Of a stretch of DNA of 7,403 bases, positions 1 to 6,058 are shown piece after piece. The notes under the pieces are model-generated. The model was not told the origin of the DNA. It searched no databases and saw only the letters and a list, made by a program, of their open reading frames with translations. The first letter of the stretch is position 1, and every line of letters begins with the position of its first letter. Origin of the DNA: an uncultured Akkermansia sp. (GTDB taxonomy: Bacteria; Verrucomicrobiota; Verrucomicrobiia; Verrucomicrobiales; Akkermansiaceae); contig CAJGCV010000088.1 of assembly GCA_904501915.1 (NCBI GenBank), positions 1 through 7,403 on the forward strand, in the 5' to 3' direction. Both the position numbers and the translations under genes were made by a program.

Positions 1-2158
1 CAATTTCCTGCGCATGGTCGAGTGGCACAACCTGGTGCAGGACCTCGGCTCTGCCCTGCAGGACACCATGCACTGGCGCATCCCCGCCCTGCCCGAAGAG
101 TCCAAACAGGCCACCTCAGAGATGATTCACCGCTCCCTGCTGGCAGGCGCACCGCTGCAGATTGGCTTCTGGCGTCCGGAGGATAAGGTGTACCGCGGCG
201 CAGGTGGCCGCGATTTCTCGATTTTCCCCGGTTCGGGGCTCTTCAAGCGCAAGAAGAGGGCAGAATGGCTCATGGGCGCGGAGCTGGTGGAGACCACGCG
301 CCTCTACATGCGCCGCGCCGCCGTGCTCGACCCGGTCTGGGTGGAGCAGATTGCCCCGCAGCTCTGCGCCCACCATGCCTACGACGCCATCTGGGACAAA
401 GCCAGTGGCCAGGTATTTGCCAAGGAACGAGTGACCTGCGGCGGGCTCACCATCATCGACGGTCGCCGCGTGAGCTACGCCCGCTACAACCCCGCCGCCG
501 CCCGCGAAATCATGATTCGAGATGGCATCATGGCCGGCGAAATGAAAGACCGCGCCCCCTACCTGAAGCATCTCGAAAAAATGCGCGAAAAAGTGCGGCT
601 GGTCGAATCGAAACTCCGCCGCCGCGACCTCATCTGGTGCAGCGAGGGCGTGTTCCGCTTCTTCGATTCCGTGATTCCTGCCGATATCTGCTCCGAGCAG
701 GCACTGCGCCGCTGGCGCGACAAGATGGAGCCGCGCAATCCGAAACTGCTCTGCGTACCGTACGAGGATTGTGTCTACCCCGGCGAAGATGAGGTACGCG
801 CCGACCTCTACCCGGATGAAATCGAGCACGCGGGCGAGAAATACGATGTCTATTACAACCACGCCCCTGGCGAAGCAGACGATGGCGTGACCATCGGGGT
901 ACATATCGACCAGCTGGCCGATTTTCCCGACTGGCTGCCGCAATGGGGGGTACCCGCGCACCTTGCAGACAGGGCGGAGATTCTGCTGCGCACCCTGCCC
1001 AAGGATGTGCGCATGTTCCTCATGCCCATCAGCTCCGCGGCCGATGATTTTGCAGAGGACTGGTTCGACCGCGAGCCGGACCGCCCGCTGCCCCAGGCGC
1101 TGGCGGAGTTCGCCATGCGCCGCAGCAATAAGTTCTGCAACGCCTCACAGGTGGACATGGGCAAGCTCCCGCCGGAATTCATCACCAAAATCTGGGTGTG
1201 CGATGATAAGGGCAACGAGCTCGCCCTCGGCACCCACGCAGACATTCTTCGCGAGAAACTGGCCAGCTACCAGGAAAAACGCTTCGCCAAAAAAGCGGCC
1301 CGTTCGTTCTCTTCTACACCCATGACCCGCTGGGATTGCGGCGACCTGCCCGCCACCGTGGAAGTGGGCAACGGCACCGGCTACCCCGCCCTGCACGAAG
1401 ATGGCGACCTGGTGAAACTGCATGTATTCCCCAGTGCAGAGGAAGCAGCGCTGCACCACCGCCGCGCCGTGCGCAGGCTGGCTCTCATTAAGCATGGCGA
1501 TTTCCTGAACAGCATCCGTAAGAAACTCCCCATCCGCAGCATGGAAGCCAGACTGGCACTCACCACGGTGGGGCAAGTTCCGAAAAACAACCTGCACGAT
1601 ACCGTGTACGCCGCCATGGATGCTGCGCTGGCAGCCCCCCTGCCCCGCACCGCAGCGGAGTTCGATGCCGCGTGCCTCCGCATGCGCGAATCGGTATACG
1701 ACCGCATCGCCGGCCCGCTCGGCAAGCTCTGGGAGCAACTGGCAGCTACCGATGCCGCCGTGCGCCAGTATTGCCTGGTAGCCGGGCGCGACCGCTTCGG
1801 TGCCCAGATTGCCGAGGACGTGCAGCGAGAGTGGCAGTGGCTCACCCGCTCCTGGTTCCTTTCCTCTGCCGAACCGGCTCAGCTGGCCGATTATTCACGC
1901 TTCCTCCGCGGCCTGCAGGAGCGCATCAAGCGCATTGCCCAGCAACCCGCCGCCAAGGAGCTGGAACGCATCGCCTCCCTCAACGCCGCCGTATCATCCC
2001 GGTTCTTTGCCGAGTACGACCGCCACACTGACTCCCCCGCCTGGCAGGCCTATGGCTTCATGGTCGCGGAGTTCCGACTCTCCCTCTTTGCCCCCGCCCT
2101 CGCCGCCAAAGGCCGAGCCTCCGCCAAGAAACTAGAAGCCGCAGAAATTTTACTGTAA
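1..2158 (+). CDS. hrpA: ATP-dependent RNA helicase HrpA, C-terminal part (5' end outside window)
   Basis: The reading frame is open from base 2, so the gene enters from the left. The ATG at 14 is internal: the codons before it read NFLR and continue into the match. The roughly 718 visible codons follow the C-terminal part of E. coli HrpA (about 1,300 residues), recalled from memory. Counting from the ATG at 14, the OB-fold region carries FSIFPGSGLF (about residues 68-77), then AELVETTRLY (about 89-98). DUF3418 follows, with landmarks LRRRDLI (about 201), DGVT (about 290), GYPAL (about 456) and FRLSLF near the C-terminus. The Walker A, DEAH and other ATPase motifs lie upstream and cannot be checked. 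HrpA is a cytoplasmic DEAH-box helicase, linked in E. coli to mRNA processing and rescue of stalled ribosomes. The stop is TAA at 2156-2158. No frameshift is visible. The family call is firm. Confidence 0.93.
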   Translation, partial: NFLRMVEWHNLVQDLGSALQDTMHWRIPALPEESKQATSEMIHRSLLAGAPLQIGFWRPEDKVYRGAGGRDFSIFPGSGLFKRKKRAEWLMGAELVETTRLYMRRAAVLDPVWVEQIAPQLCAHHAYDAIWDKASGQVFAKERVTCGGLTIIDGRRVSYARYNPAAAREIMIRDGIMAGEMKDRAPYLKHLEKMREKVRLVESKLRRRDLIWCSEGVFRFFDSVIPADICSEQALRRWRDKMEPRNPKLLCVPYEDCVYPGEDEVRADLYPDEIEHAGEKYDVYYNHAPGEADDGVTIGVHIDQLADFPDWLPQWGVPAHLADRAEILLRTLPKDVRMFLMPISSAADDFAEDWFDREPDRPLPQALAEFAMRRSNKFCNASQVDMGKLPPEFITKIWVCDDKGNELALGTHADILREKLASYQEKRFAKKAARSFSSTPMTRWDCGDLPATVEVGNGTGYPALHEDGDLVKLHVFPSAEEAALHHRRAVRRLALIKHGDFLNSIRKKLPIRSMEARLALTTVGQVPKNNLHDTVYAAMDAALAAPLPRTAAEFDAACLRMRESVYDRIAGPLGKLWEQLAATDAAVRQYCLVAGRDRFGAQIAEDVQREWQWLTRSWFLSSAEPAQLADYSRFLRGLQERIKRIAQQPAAKELERIASLNAAVSSRFFAEYDRHTDSPAWQAYGFMVAEFRLSLFAPALAAKGRASAKKLEAAEILL

Positions 2159-2159
2159 A

Positions 2160-2226
2160 TTGATTAAACAATTTTGTGTAAAAAACAAGATTGAATCTTG
2201 CTTTTTACACAAATATAGTTAATCAA
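2160..2226. terminator. Long AT-rich palindrome, probable bidirectional rho-independent terminator after hrpA
   Basis: This imperfect inverted repeat is centred on base 2193 and starts two bases after the hrpA stop. The inner arms (2173-2192 and 2194-2213) pair over about 20 positions with one A-C mismatch (2184/2202). The outer arms TTGATTAA (2160-2167) and TTAATCAA (2219-2226) match perfectly across a poorly paired 5-base stretch on each side. The core CAAGATT-G-AATCTTG (2186-2200) is preceded by six A (2180-2185) and followed by CTTTTT. That is the layout of a factor-independent terminator usable from both strands. The core stem is AT-rich, so intrinsic strength is uncertain, and the size of the dyad also suits a protein-binding site. 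Confidence 0.6.
2191..2219 (+). promoter_or_regulatory. Candidate sigma70-type promoter inside the palindrome
   Basis: TTGAAT (2191-2196) and TATAGT (2214-2219) are separated by exactly 17 bases. The -35 matches consensus at 4 of 6 positions and the -10 at 5 of 6. Transcription would start near 2226, giving a leader of about 180 bases before the ATG at 2405. The -35 half lies in the loop and right arm of the terminator-like hairpin, and the -10 in the right outer arm. AT-rich sequence yields chance promoters, so this is a candidate only. No better promoter was seen between here and 2405. Confidence 0.42.
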
Positions 2227-2404
2227 CTCTATTTCTTACGCTTAAAGGAAGGCCCCGCTTCCTTAACCTTGAAATTGTACAGTGGGTGGCGGTTATCCGC
2301 CGAAGCGCTGTGATAGGCAGATTCCCGACTTCTGCGTTCCACATTCCCCAACCTGCATTTAGAACAGCATTCCTGCTTGCGCAGGGTGGGCGGGGTATGC
2401 TAAC
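2227..2404 (+). other. Structured leader (5' UTR) or small RNA candidate upstream of the exported-protein gene
   Basis: No gene was found here. On the + strand there are four successive hairpins. H1 (2245-2264) is AAGGAAG/CTTCCTT with a 6-base loop, extendable to 2242-2266 past one bulged A. H2 (2279-2311) has outer ACAGTG/CGCTGT with one G-U, then GGCGG-TTAT-CCGCC at 2288-2301. H3 (2317-2335) is GCAGA/TCTGC with a 9-base loop. H4 (2372-2385) is CCTGC-TTGC-GCAGG, with possible outer pairing AGCAT (2366-2370)/ATGCT (2397-2401). The H1 loop CCCCGC (2253-2258) is exactly complementary to GCGGGG (2390-2395), ten bases before the ATG, so a pseudoknot over the ribosome entry region is possible. I could not match it to SRP RNA, 6S, tmRNA, RNase P or a riboswitch class I know. 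It may be a cis-regulatory leader, an independent small RNA, or chance structure in GC-rich sequence. Confidence 0.35.
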
Positions 2405-3154
2405 ATGAAAGGCATGAAGATTTTCCCCTTGTTTGCTACCGCCGTAGTGCTGGCCGGTGTGTGCCAGGCTGCCAGTGAAGCCGCCAACTCCGCACGCGAT
2501 GCCGCCCGCCAGTATGGAGCCGCTGTGCGCAACTGCGATATGAGCTGGGCGGTGGACTCCATGTACCCCCCGCTGCGCCGCACCTATGCAGACAGTCTAG
2601 CAACGCGCGGACGCGAGGGTGAAGCAGCACGAGCCCGCCGGGTGCAGGGTATTGAGCGGGAAAATGTGGTTCAGGCGCGCGCACGCATGGCAGCAAACGA
2701 TAAAGCCCTGCGCGCCCGCTATGCACGCATGAGCGAGGAAATGAAGAAACAGGGCGTGAAGGTGGAAAGCTACACCGTGGGAGAGGCCACCTCCGAATAT
2801 GTGGTCACGCCGCCCATGGCAGTCGTCAGCCAGGTGCGCCGCGACACAGCCGGCAGAATCCGTGCCGAAAAAATCGGCAACACGCAGGAACGCAGCCGCA
2901 TTGTCGTGCTACCCACCACACTGGTAGTCAGCACGCCGGCGCAGAACGGCGGGCGCACCCGCATTGAACGCCGCAGCTACATCTACGCCGTGCGAGACGA
3001 AGTCATCATCGACAAGAGCATGCCCCGCGGCACAGAGCTGAACAAGTGGTACTTCATCGACGGCAACACCGATGTGAACATGCTGCGTTCATTCTTCCCC
3101 AATCTGCCGCTGTATCTGGATTTACCCGGCACCGGTGACCGCGTGCTGCGCTGA
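2405..3154 (+). CDS. Exported protein of unknown function (249 residues)
   Basis: I do not recognise this family. A Sec signal peptide is visible: Lys at 2 and 5, a hydrophobic core about 6-19, and a likely cleavage after CQA (residue 22). The Cys at 20 follows AGV, which is not a lipobox, so a soluble periplasmic or secreted protein is more likely than a lipoprotein. Residues about 60-120 are rich in Ala, Arg, Glu and Lys with few helix breakers, suggesting helix or coiled coil. The C-terminal half looks like beta strands and ends with WYFIDG (215-220), then a Phe- and Leu-rich stretch; this could be NTF2-like, but that is a guess. The start at 2405 is the only upstream ATG/GTG/TTG after the in-frame stop at 2360, although ATG 2414 would give a tidier signal peptide. 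No true Shine-Dalgarno is seen, only a G-rich tract at 2384-2395. dinG begins 14 bases downstream, so co-transcription is likely. Confidence 0.8.
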   Translation: MKGMKIFPLFATAVVLAGVCQAASEAANSARDAARQYGAAVRNCDMSWAVDSMYPPLRRTYADSLATRGREGEAARARRVQGIERENVVQARARMAANDKALRARYARMSEEMKKQGVKVESYTVGEATSEYVVTPPMAVVSQVRRDTAGRIRAEKIGNTQERSRIVVLPTTLVVSTPAQNGGRTRIERRSYIYAVRDEVIIDKSMPRGTELNKWYFIDGNTDVNMLRSFFPNLPLYLDLPGTGDRVLR

Positions 3155-3159
3155 AAGGA
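3154..3159 (+). promoter_or_regulatory. Ribosome binding site of dinG
   Basis: AAAGGA lies in the 14-base gap between the upstream stop (TGA, 3152-3154, sharing its last A) and the ATG at 3169, with nine bases between the site and the start. It supports this start and close translational spacing of the two genes. Confidence 0.6.
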
Positions 3160-3168
3160 CTCCCACTC

Positions 3169-5160
3169 ATGGGGCTGCTGAGCGAACAAACCCTGCTCGA
3201 TTTCTCTGAGACCGGTCTGCTGTCGCATGCCCGCGGGTTTGAGTTCCGCCCGGAGCAGCAGCAGATGGCGGTGGCCGTGGCGGAAACGCTGGAAACCGAG
3301 AGAGCCCTGCTGGCAGAGGCAGGCACCGGCGTGGGCAAATCTCTGGCGTACCTGATACCCGCCATCCGCTTTGCGCTGGATAACGGGCGCAAGGCTGTTA
3401 TCTCAACCCACACCATCAACCTGCAGGAGCAGCTTTTCCACAAGGACATCCCCACGGTGGCGCGCGCGCTCAACTGCCATTTCGATGCAGCCCTGCTCAA
3501 AGGGCGCGCCAATTACCTCTGCCGCACCCGCCTGCGCCGCGCCATGGAACAGGCAGATGACCTCTTCAACCAGGCAGAAACCAAACAGCTCTATGATTTA
3601 CTCGCCTGGTCCAAGGACTGCGGCGAGGGCTCACTGGCAGAACTGCCGCACGAGCTCAATATCTCCCCGAAGGTATGGGCGCAGGTATGCAGCGAAAACC
3701 ACGTCTGCACACCCCGCAACTGCGGCTATGACTGCCCGTACCAGGCAGCCCGCCGCCGGGTGCAGGAAGCCCAGGTGGTGGTGCTCAACCACACGCTTTT
3801 TTTCGGTCTGCTCTCCCTGGCAGATGAAATGATGGCCGTGGAACCAGAGGGTCCGCCCGGCTTCATCTTCCCGAACGATTTTGTCATTCTGGACGAAGCG
3901 CACACCATTGAAAACGTGGCAGCAAACCAGCTCGGGCTCTCGCTGAACGAAGCGGAAATGAAATACGAACTGCTGCGCCTCTACAACCCGCACACCCACA
4001 AGGGCAGCATGCGCCACAACGCCTCGCCCACCGTGTTGCAGCTCATTGAGGAAGCGCAGGCCGCCGTGGGGGAATTCTTCACCGCCGCGCGGGCAGATTG
4101 CCAGCTGGAGGCGCACCATGGCACCGTGCGCCTGCGCCAGCCGGAATGGACAGAAAACCTCCTCTCCCCGGTTCTGAAACAACTCTTTGCCGAAATCAAG
4201 GACATGGCCGCCATGGAGGAAAACGACCTCACCAAAGCCGAGCTGCTGGACACCGCAGCCCGCATCATGGCATACGATGAAGCCGCCACCGAAATGGTGA
4301 AGCTCACCAATGCTGCCACCACCGTCTACTGGGTGGAAAGCCACGGGCTGGATGGCCAGTATACCACCATGCGCGGCGCGCTCATCAACGTGGCACCCGT
4401 GCTGCGCGAGAAACTCTTCGAGGCTGGCCGCAGCTGCATCTGCACCAGCGCCACCCTCTCCACCGGCGAACGCGGCATGGGCTACTTTGCCGGTCGCGTG
4501 GGCGCCGAAAGCGCGCGACCGCTGCAAATCGGCAGTCCCTTCGATTTTGAAAAGCAGATGCGCATCATGGTGGCGCGCAGCATGCCCCCGCCCCCGCCCG
4601 CCAGCGAGGATGAGGAATACCAGCCAGCCCTGGCAGACTGGATTATGCGCTCGCTGGATGAATCGCAGGGGCGCGCCTTTGTGCTCTTCACCAGCTACAA
4701 CCTGATGCGGGCCATGGCCGTGCGGCTGCGCCCGTTCTGCCAGGAGCGCGGCTGGCCGCTTCTCGTGCAGGGCGATGAGCTGAACCGCAGCCAGATGGTA
4801 CACAGCTTCCGCGAAAACATCGGCAGCGTCCTGCTGGGCACCGACAGTTTCTGGACTGGCGTGGACGTGCCCGGCGAGGCGCTCTCCAACGTCATTGTCA
4901 CCAAAATCCCCTTTGAATCCCCCGGCAACCCGCTGGTGGAAGCGCGCATCGAAGACATCACCGCGCACGGCGGCAATGCTTTCCGCGACTACTCCCTGCC
5001 CGAAGCCGTGCTCAAATTCCGCCAGGGCATCGGTCGGCTCATCCGCTCCAGGACCGATACCGGCATCGTCACCATCCTGGACTCCCGCGTGACCAATAAA
5101 TTCTACGGCGCACGCTTTATGTACGCCCTGCCCGCTACGGCGCCACGCGAGTTTCTTTAG
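3169..5160 (+). CDS. dinG: DinG/YoaA-family ATP-dependent DNA helicase with Fe-S domain
   Basis: This is a 663-residue superfamily 2 helicase of the XPD/DinG type, which moves 5'-3' and unwinds DNA and R-loops at damaged or transcribed forks. Visible motifs in order: Q-motif-like FRPEQQQMA (26-34); Walker A EAGTGVGKS (50-58); motif Ia around STHTINLQEQL (79-89); Fe-S region with Cys118 and Cys174, 180, 185 and 189; NHTL (207-210); DEAH box (242-245) in VILDEAH; SATLS (427-431); GTDSFWTGVDVPGE (557-570); and motif VI QGIGRLIR (619-626), with presumed arginine finger residues. There is no N-terminal exonuclease domain, unlike Firmicute DinG, so the layout is E. coli DinG/YoaA-like. It probably shares a transcript with the exported-protein gene upstream. 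DinG and YoaA cannot be separated by eye, so the symbol is approximate. The gene appears intact. Confidence 0.93.
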   Translation: MGLLSEQTLLDFSETGLLSHARGFEFRPEQQQMAVAVAETLETERALLAEAGTGVGKSLAYLIPAIRFALDNGRKAVISTHTINLQEQLFHKDIPTVARALNCHFDAALLKGRANYLCRTRLRRAMEQADDLFNQAETKQLYDLLAWSKDCGEGSLAELPHELNISPKVWAQVCSENHVCTPRNCGYDCPYQAARRRVQEAQVVVLNHTLFFGLLSLADEMMAVEPEGPPGFIFPNDFVILDEAHTIENVAANQLGLSLNEAEMKYELLRLYNPHTHKGSMRHNASPTVLQLIEEAQAAVGEFFTAARADCQLEAHHGTVRLRQPEWTENLLSPVLKQLFAEIKDMAAMEENDLTKAELLDTAARIMAYDEAATEMVKLTNAATTVYWVESHGLDGQYTTMRGALINVAPVLREKLFEAGRSCICTSATLSTGERGMGYFAGRVGAESARPLQIGSPFDFEKQMRIMVARSMPPPPPASEDEEYQPALADWIMRSLDESQGRAFVLFTSYNLMRAMAVRLRPFCQERGWPLLVQGDELNRSQMVHSFRENIGSVLLGTDSFWTGVDVPGEALSNVIVTKIPFESPGNPLVEARIEDITAHGGNAFRDYSLPEAVLKFRQGIGRLIRSRTDTGIVTILDSRVTNKFYGARFMYALPATAPREFL

Positions 5161-5188
5161 GCGGGACTAAAGTCCCGCGCTTCGAAGC
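5161..5188. repeat. GC-rich palindrome between convergent genes (REP-like element or terminator)
   Basis: GCGGGACT-AA-AGTCCCGC (5161-5178) is a perfect dyad that starts right after the dinG stop. It is followed directly by a second palindrome, GCTTCGAAGC (5179-5188). There is no T-run on either side, so it is not a standard intrinsic terminator, though it could block read-through between dinG and the opposing gene that ends at 5204. The GCGGGACT/AGTCCCGC core with a trailing GC resembles intergenic REP palindromes I recall from several bacterial groups. Only one copy is in the window, so repetition is unproven. Confidence 0.5.
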
Positions 5189-5203
5189 ATAATCCACCCG
5201 GCA

Positions 5204-6058
5204 TTATCGGGCATTCGTCTCCACCGGGGCATCCAGCCACTTGAAGGTGCGGTTGCGGATCTGTTCCACCGCCTCGGGATAGGGCACGCCGTTGAGATAC
5301 AGCATGCGCGGCACAGGGGCAGCATTCTCGCGTATAGCCACATCCACCGTGCGGCGAATGCGGGTTGCTGGGAACTCATCCCATTTTTCACCCAGTTCAT
5401 TCATCCAGATGCGACGCAAATCGCCCGTCCCCTCCTCCACATAGAAACGGAGGTTCTTCCAGGTCTGGGAAAAGAACGAGAGCCTCACCGAGATATCGGC
5501 TTCCCACTGGCCATCCTCCCGTTTCCGGGTCCAGAAACGCACGCTCATCCACATCTTGCAGCGTGTTTCATCTGCCGCCGCTGCATCGGCTGCAGAACCC
5601 GGCTTTTCAAAACGAGCCACACGGCAGATACCCTCGGTATCCTTGCGCCAGAACACAGCCACAGGAGTCTCATAGGCATCCTGCAGCGCCAGGGAATCTT
5701 CCATCTGCGGAGCACGCTCCGGCAGAGGATTCACCACCGGGTGCTCCTTGTGCTCTTTCTTATCAGAATCCCACTCATAGTGGGTGTTCACCCGCTTGCA
5801 GAAATCGGCATCCCAATGAATGGATTTGCCAGCCTTATCCAGCGGCACAGATTGCATAACAGACAGGCTCACGTAATCCCCGCGGAACAAATCGCGAGGG
5901 TCGTAATCCGTACAGTCAATCAGCAGACACGGCGCATTCGCCAGCTCACGCGTGCGGTCCACATAATTCCACGCCAGCCAGAGCAGCTGGGCCGCCACCA
6001 CTGCAAACAACAGAATCAAACGCTTATCTGTTTTCATATACTCAACAAATTTTCTCAT
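5204..6058 (-). CDS. GDYXXLXY-family membrane-anchored protein (284 residues)
   Basis: One N-terminal membrane segment (about 13-32), with charged residues before it, anchors a domain probably outside the cytoplasm. The signature lies in DPRDLFRGDYVSLSV (53-67): GDYxxL is intact, but the final Tyr is Val67. C-terminal family-like elements are RFYVEEGTG (204-212) and LYLNGVPY (253-260). To my recollection members are usually under about 200 residues, so the charged stretch between about 75 and 200 looks like an insertion; part of it (about 154-163) is Ala/Asp-rich and low in complexity. The start at 6058 is supported by a perfect Shine-Dalgarno and the ATGA overlap with the DUF2157 gene. Met8 is an alternative start. 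Function is unknown; the family usually sits beside DUF2157 or DUF4401 membrane proteins. The stop is TAA at 5204-5206. Confidence 0.8.
   Translation of the reverse strand: MRKFVEYMKTDKRLILLFAVVAAQLLWLAWNYVDRTRELANAPCLLIDCTDYDPRDLFRGDYVSLSVMQSVPLDKAGKSIHWDADFCKRVNTHYEWDSDKKEHKEHPVVNPLPERAPQMEDSLALQDAYETPVAVFWRKDTEGICRVARFEKPGSAADAAAADETRCKMWMSVRFWTRKREDGQWEADISVRLSFFSQTWKNLRFYVEEGTGDLRRIWMNELGEKWDEFPATRIRRTVDVAIRENAAPVPRMLYLNGVPYPEAVEQIRNRTFKWLDAPVETNAR

Noticed and set aside
116..961. 281-residue minus-strand frame opposite hrpA
   Set aside because: It is opposite a conserved DUF3418 coding region, has no domain I recognise and has the composition of a shadow frame.
2384..2395. G-quadruplex in GGG-T-GGG-C-GGGG
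   Set aside because: Only three G tracts lie close together; a fourth is not near enough for a standard quadruplex.
2396..2401. TATGCT as a -10 box just before the exported-protein gene
   Set aside because: No -35-like hexamer lies 16-18 bases upstream, and transcription would begin at or after the start codon.
2405..2480. Lipobox at Cys20 of the exported protein
   Set aside because: The residues before Cys are A-G-V; Val at -1 does not fit a lipobox, so ordinary signal peptidase I cleavage is preferred.
3797..3803. Run of seven T in dinG as a programmed frameshift site
   Set aside because: The frame continues normally through NHTLFFG and all later helicase motifs are in frame, with no alternative product of note.
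3631..4968. 445-residue open frame on the minus strand opposite dinG
   Set aside because: It lies wholly inside a clear helicase gene. The translation is His-, Gly- and Ala-rich without a recognisable domain, as expected for an antisense frame in GC-rich DNA.
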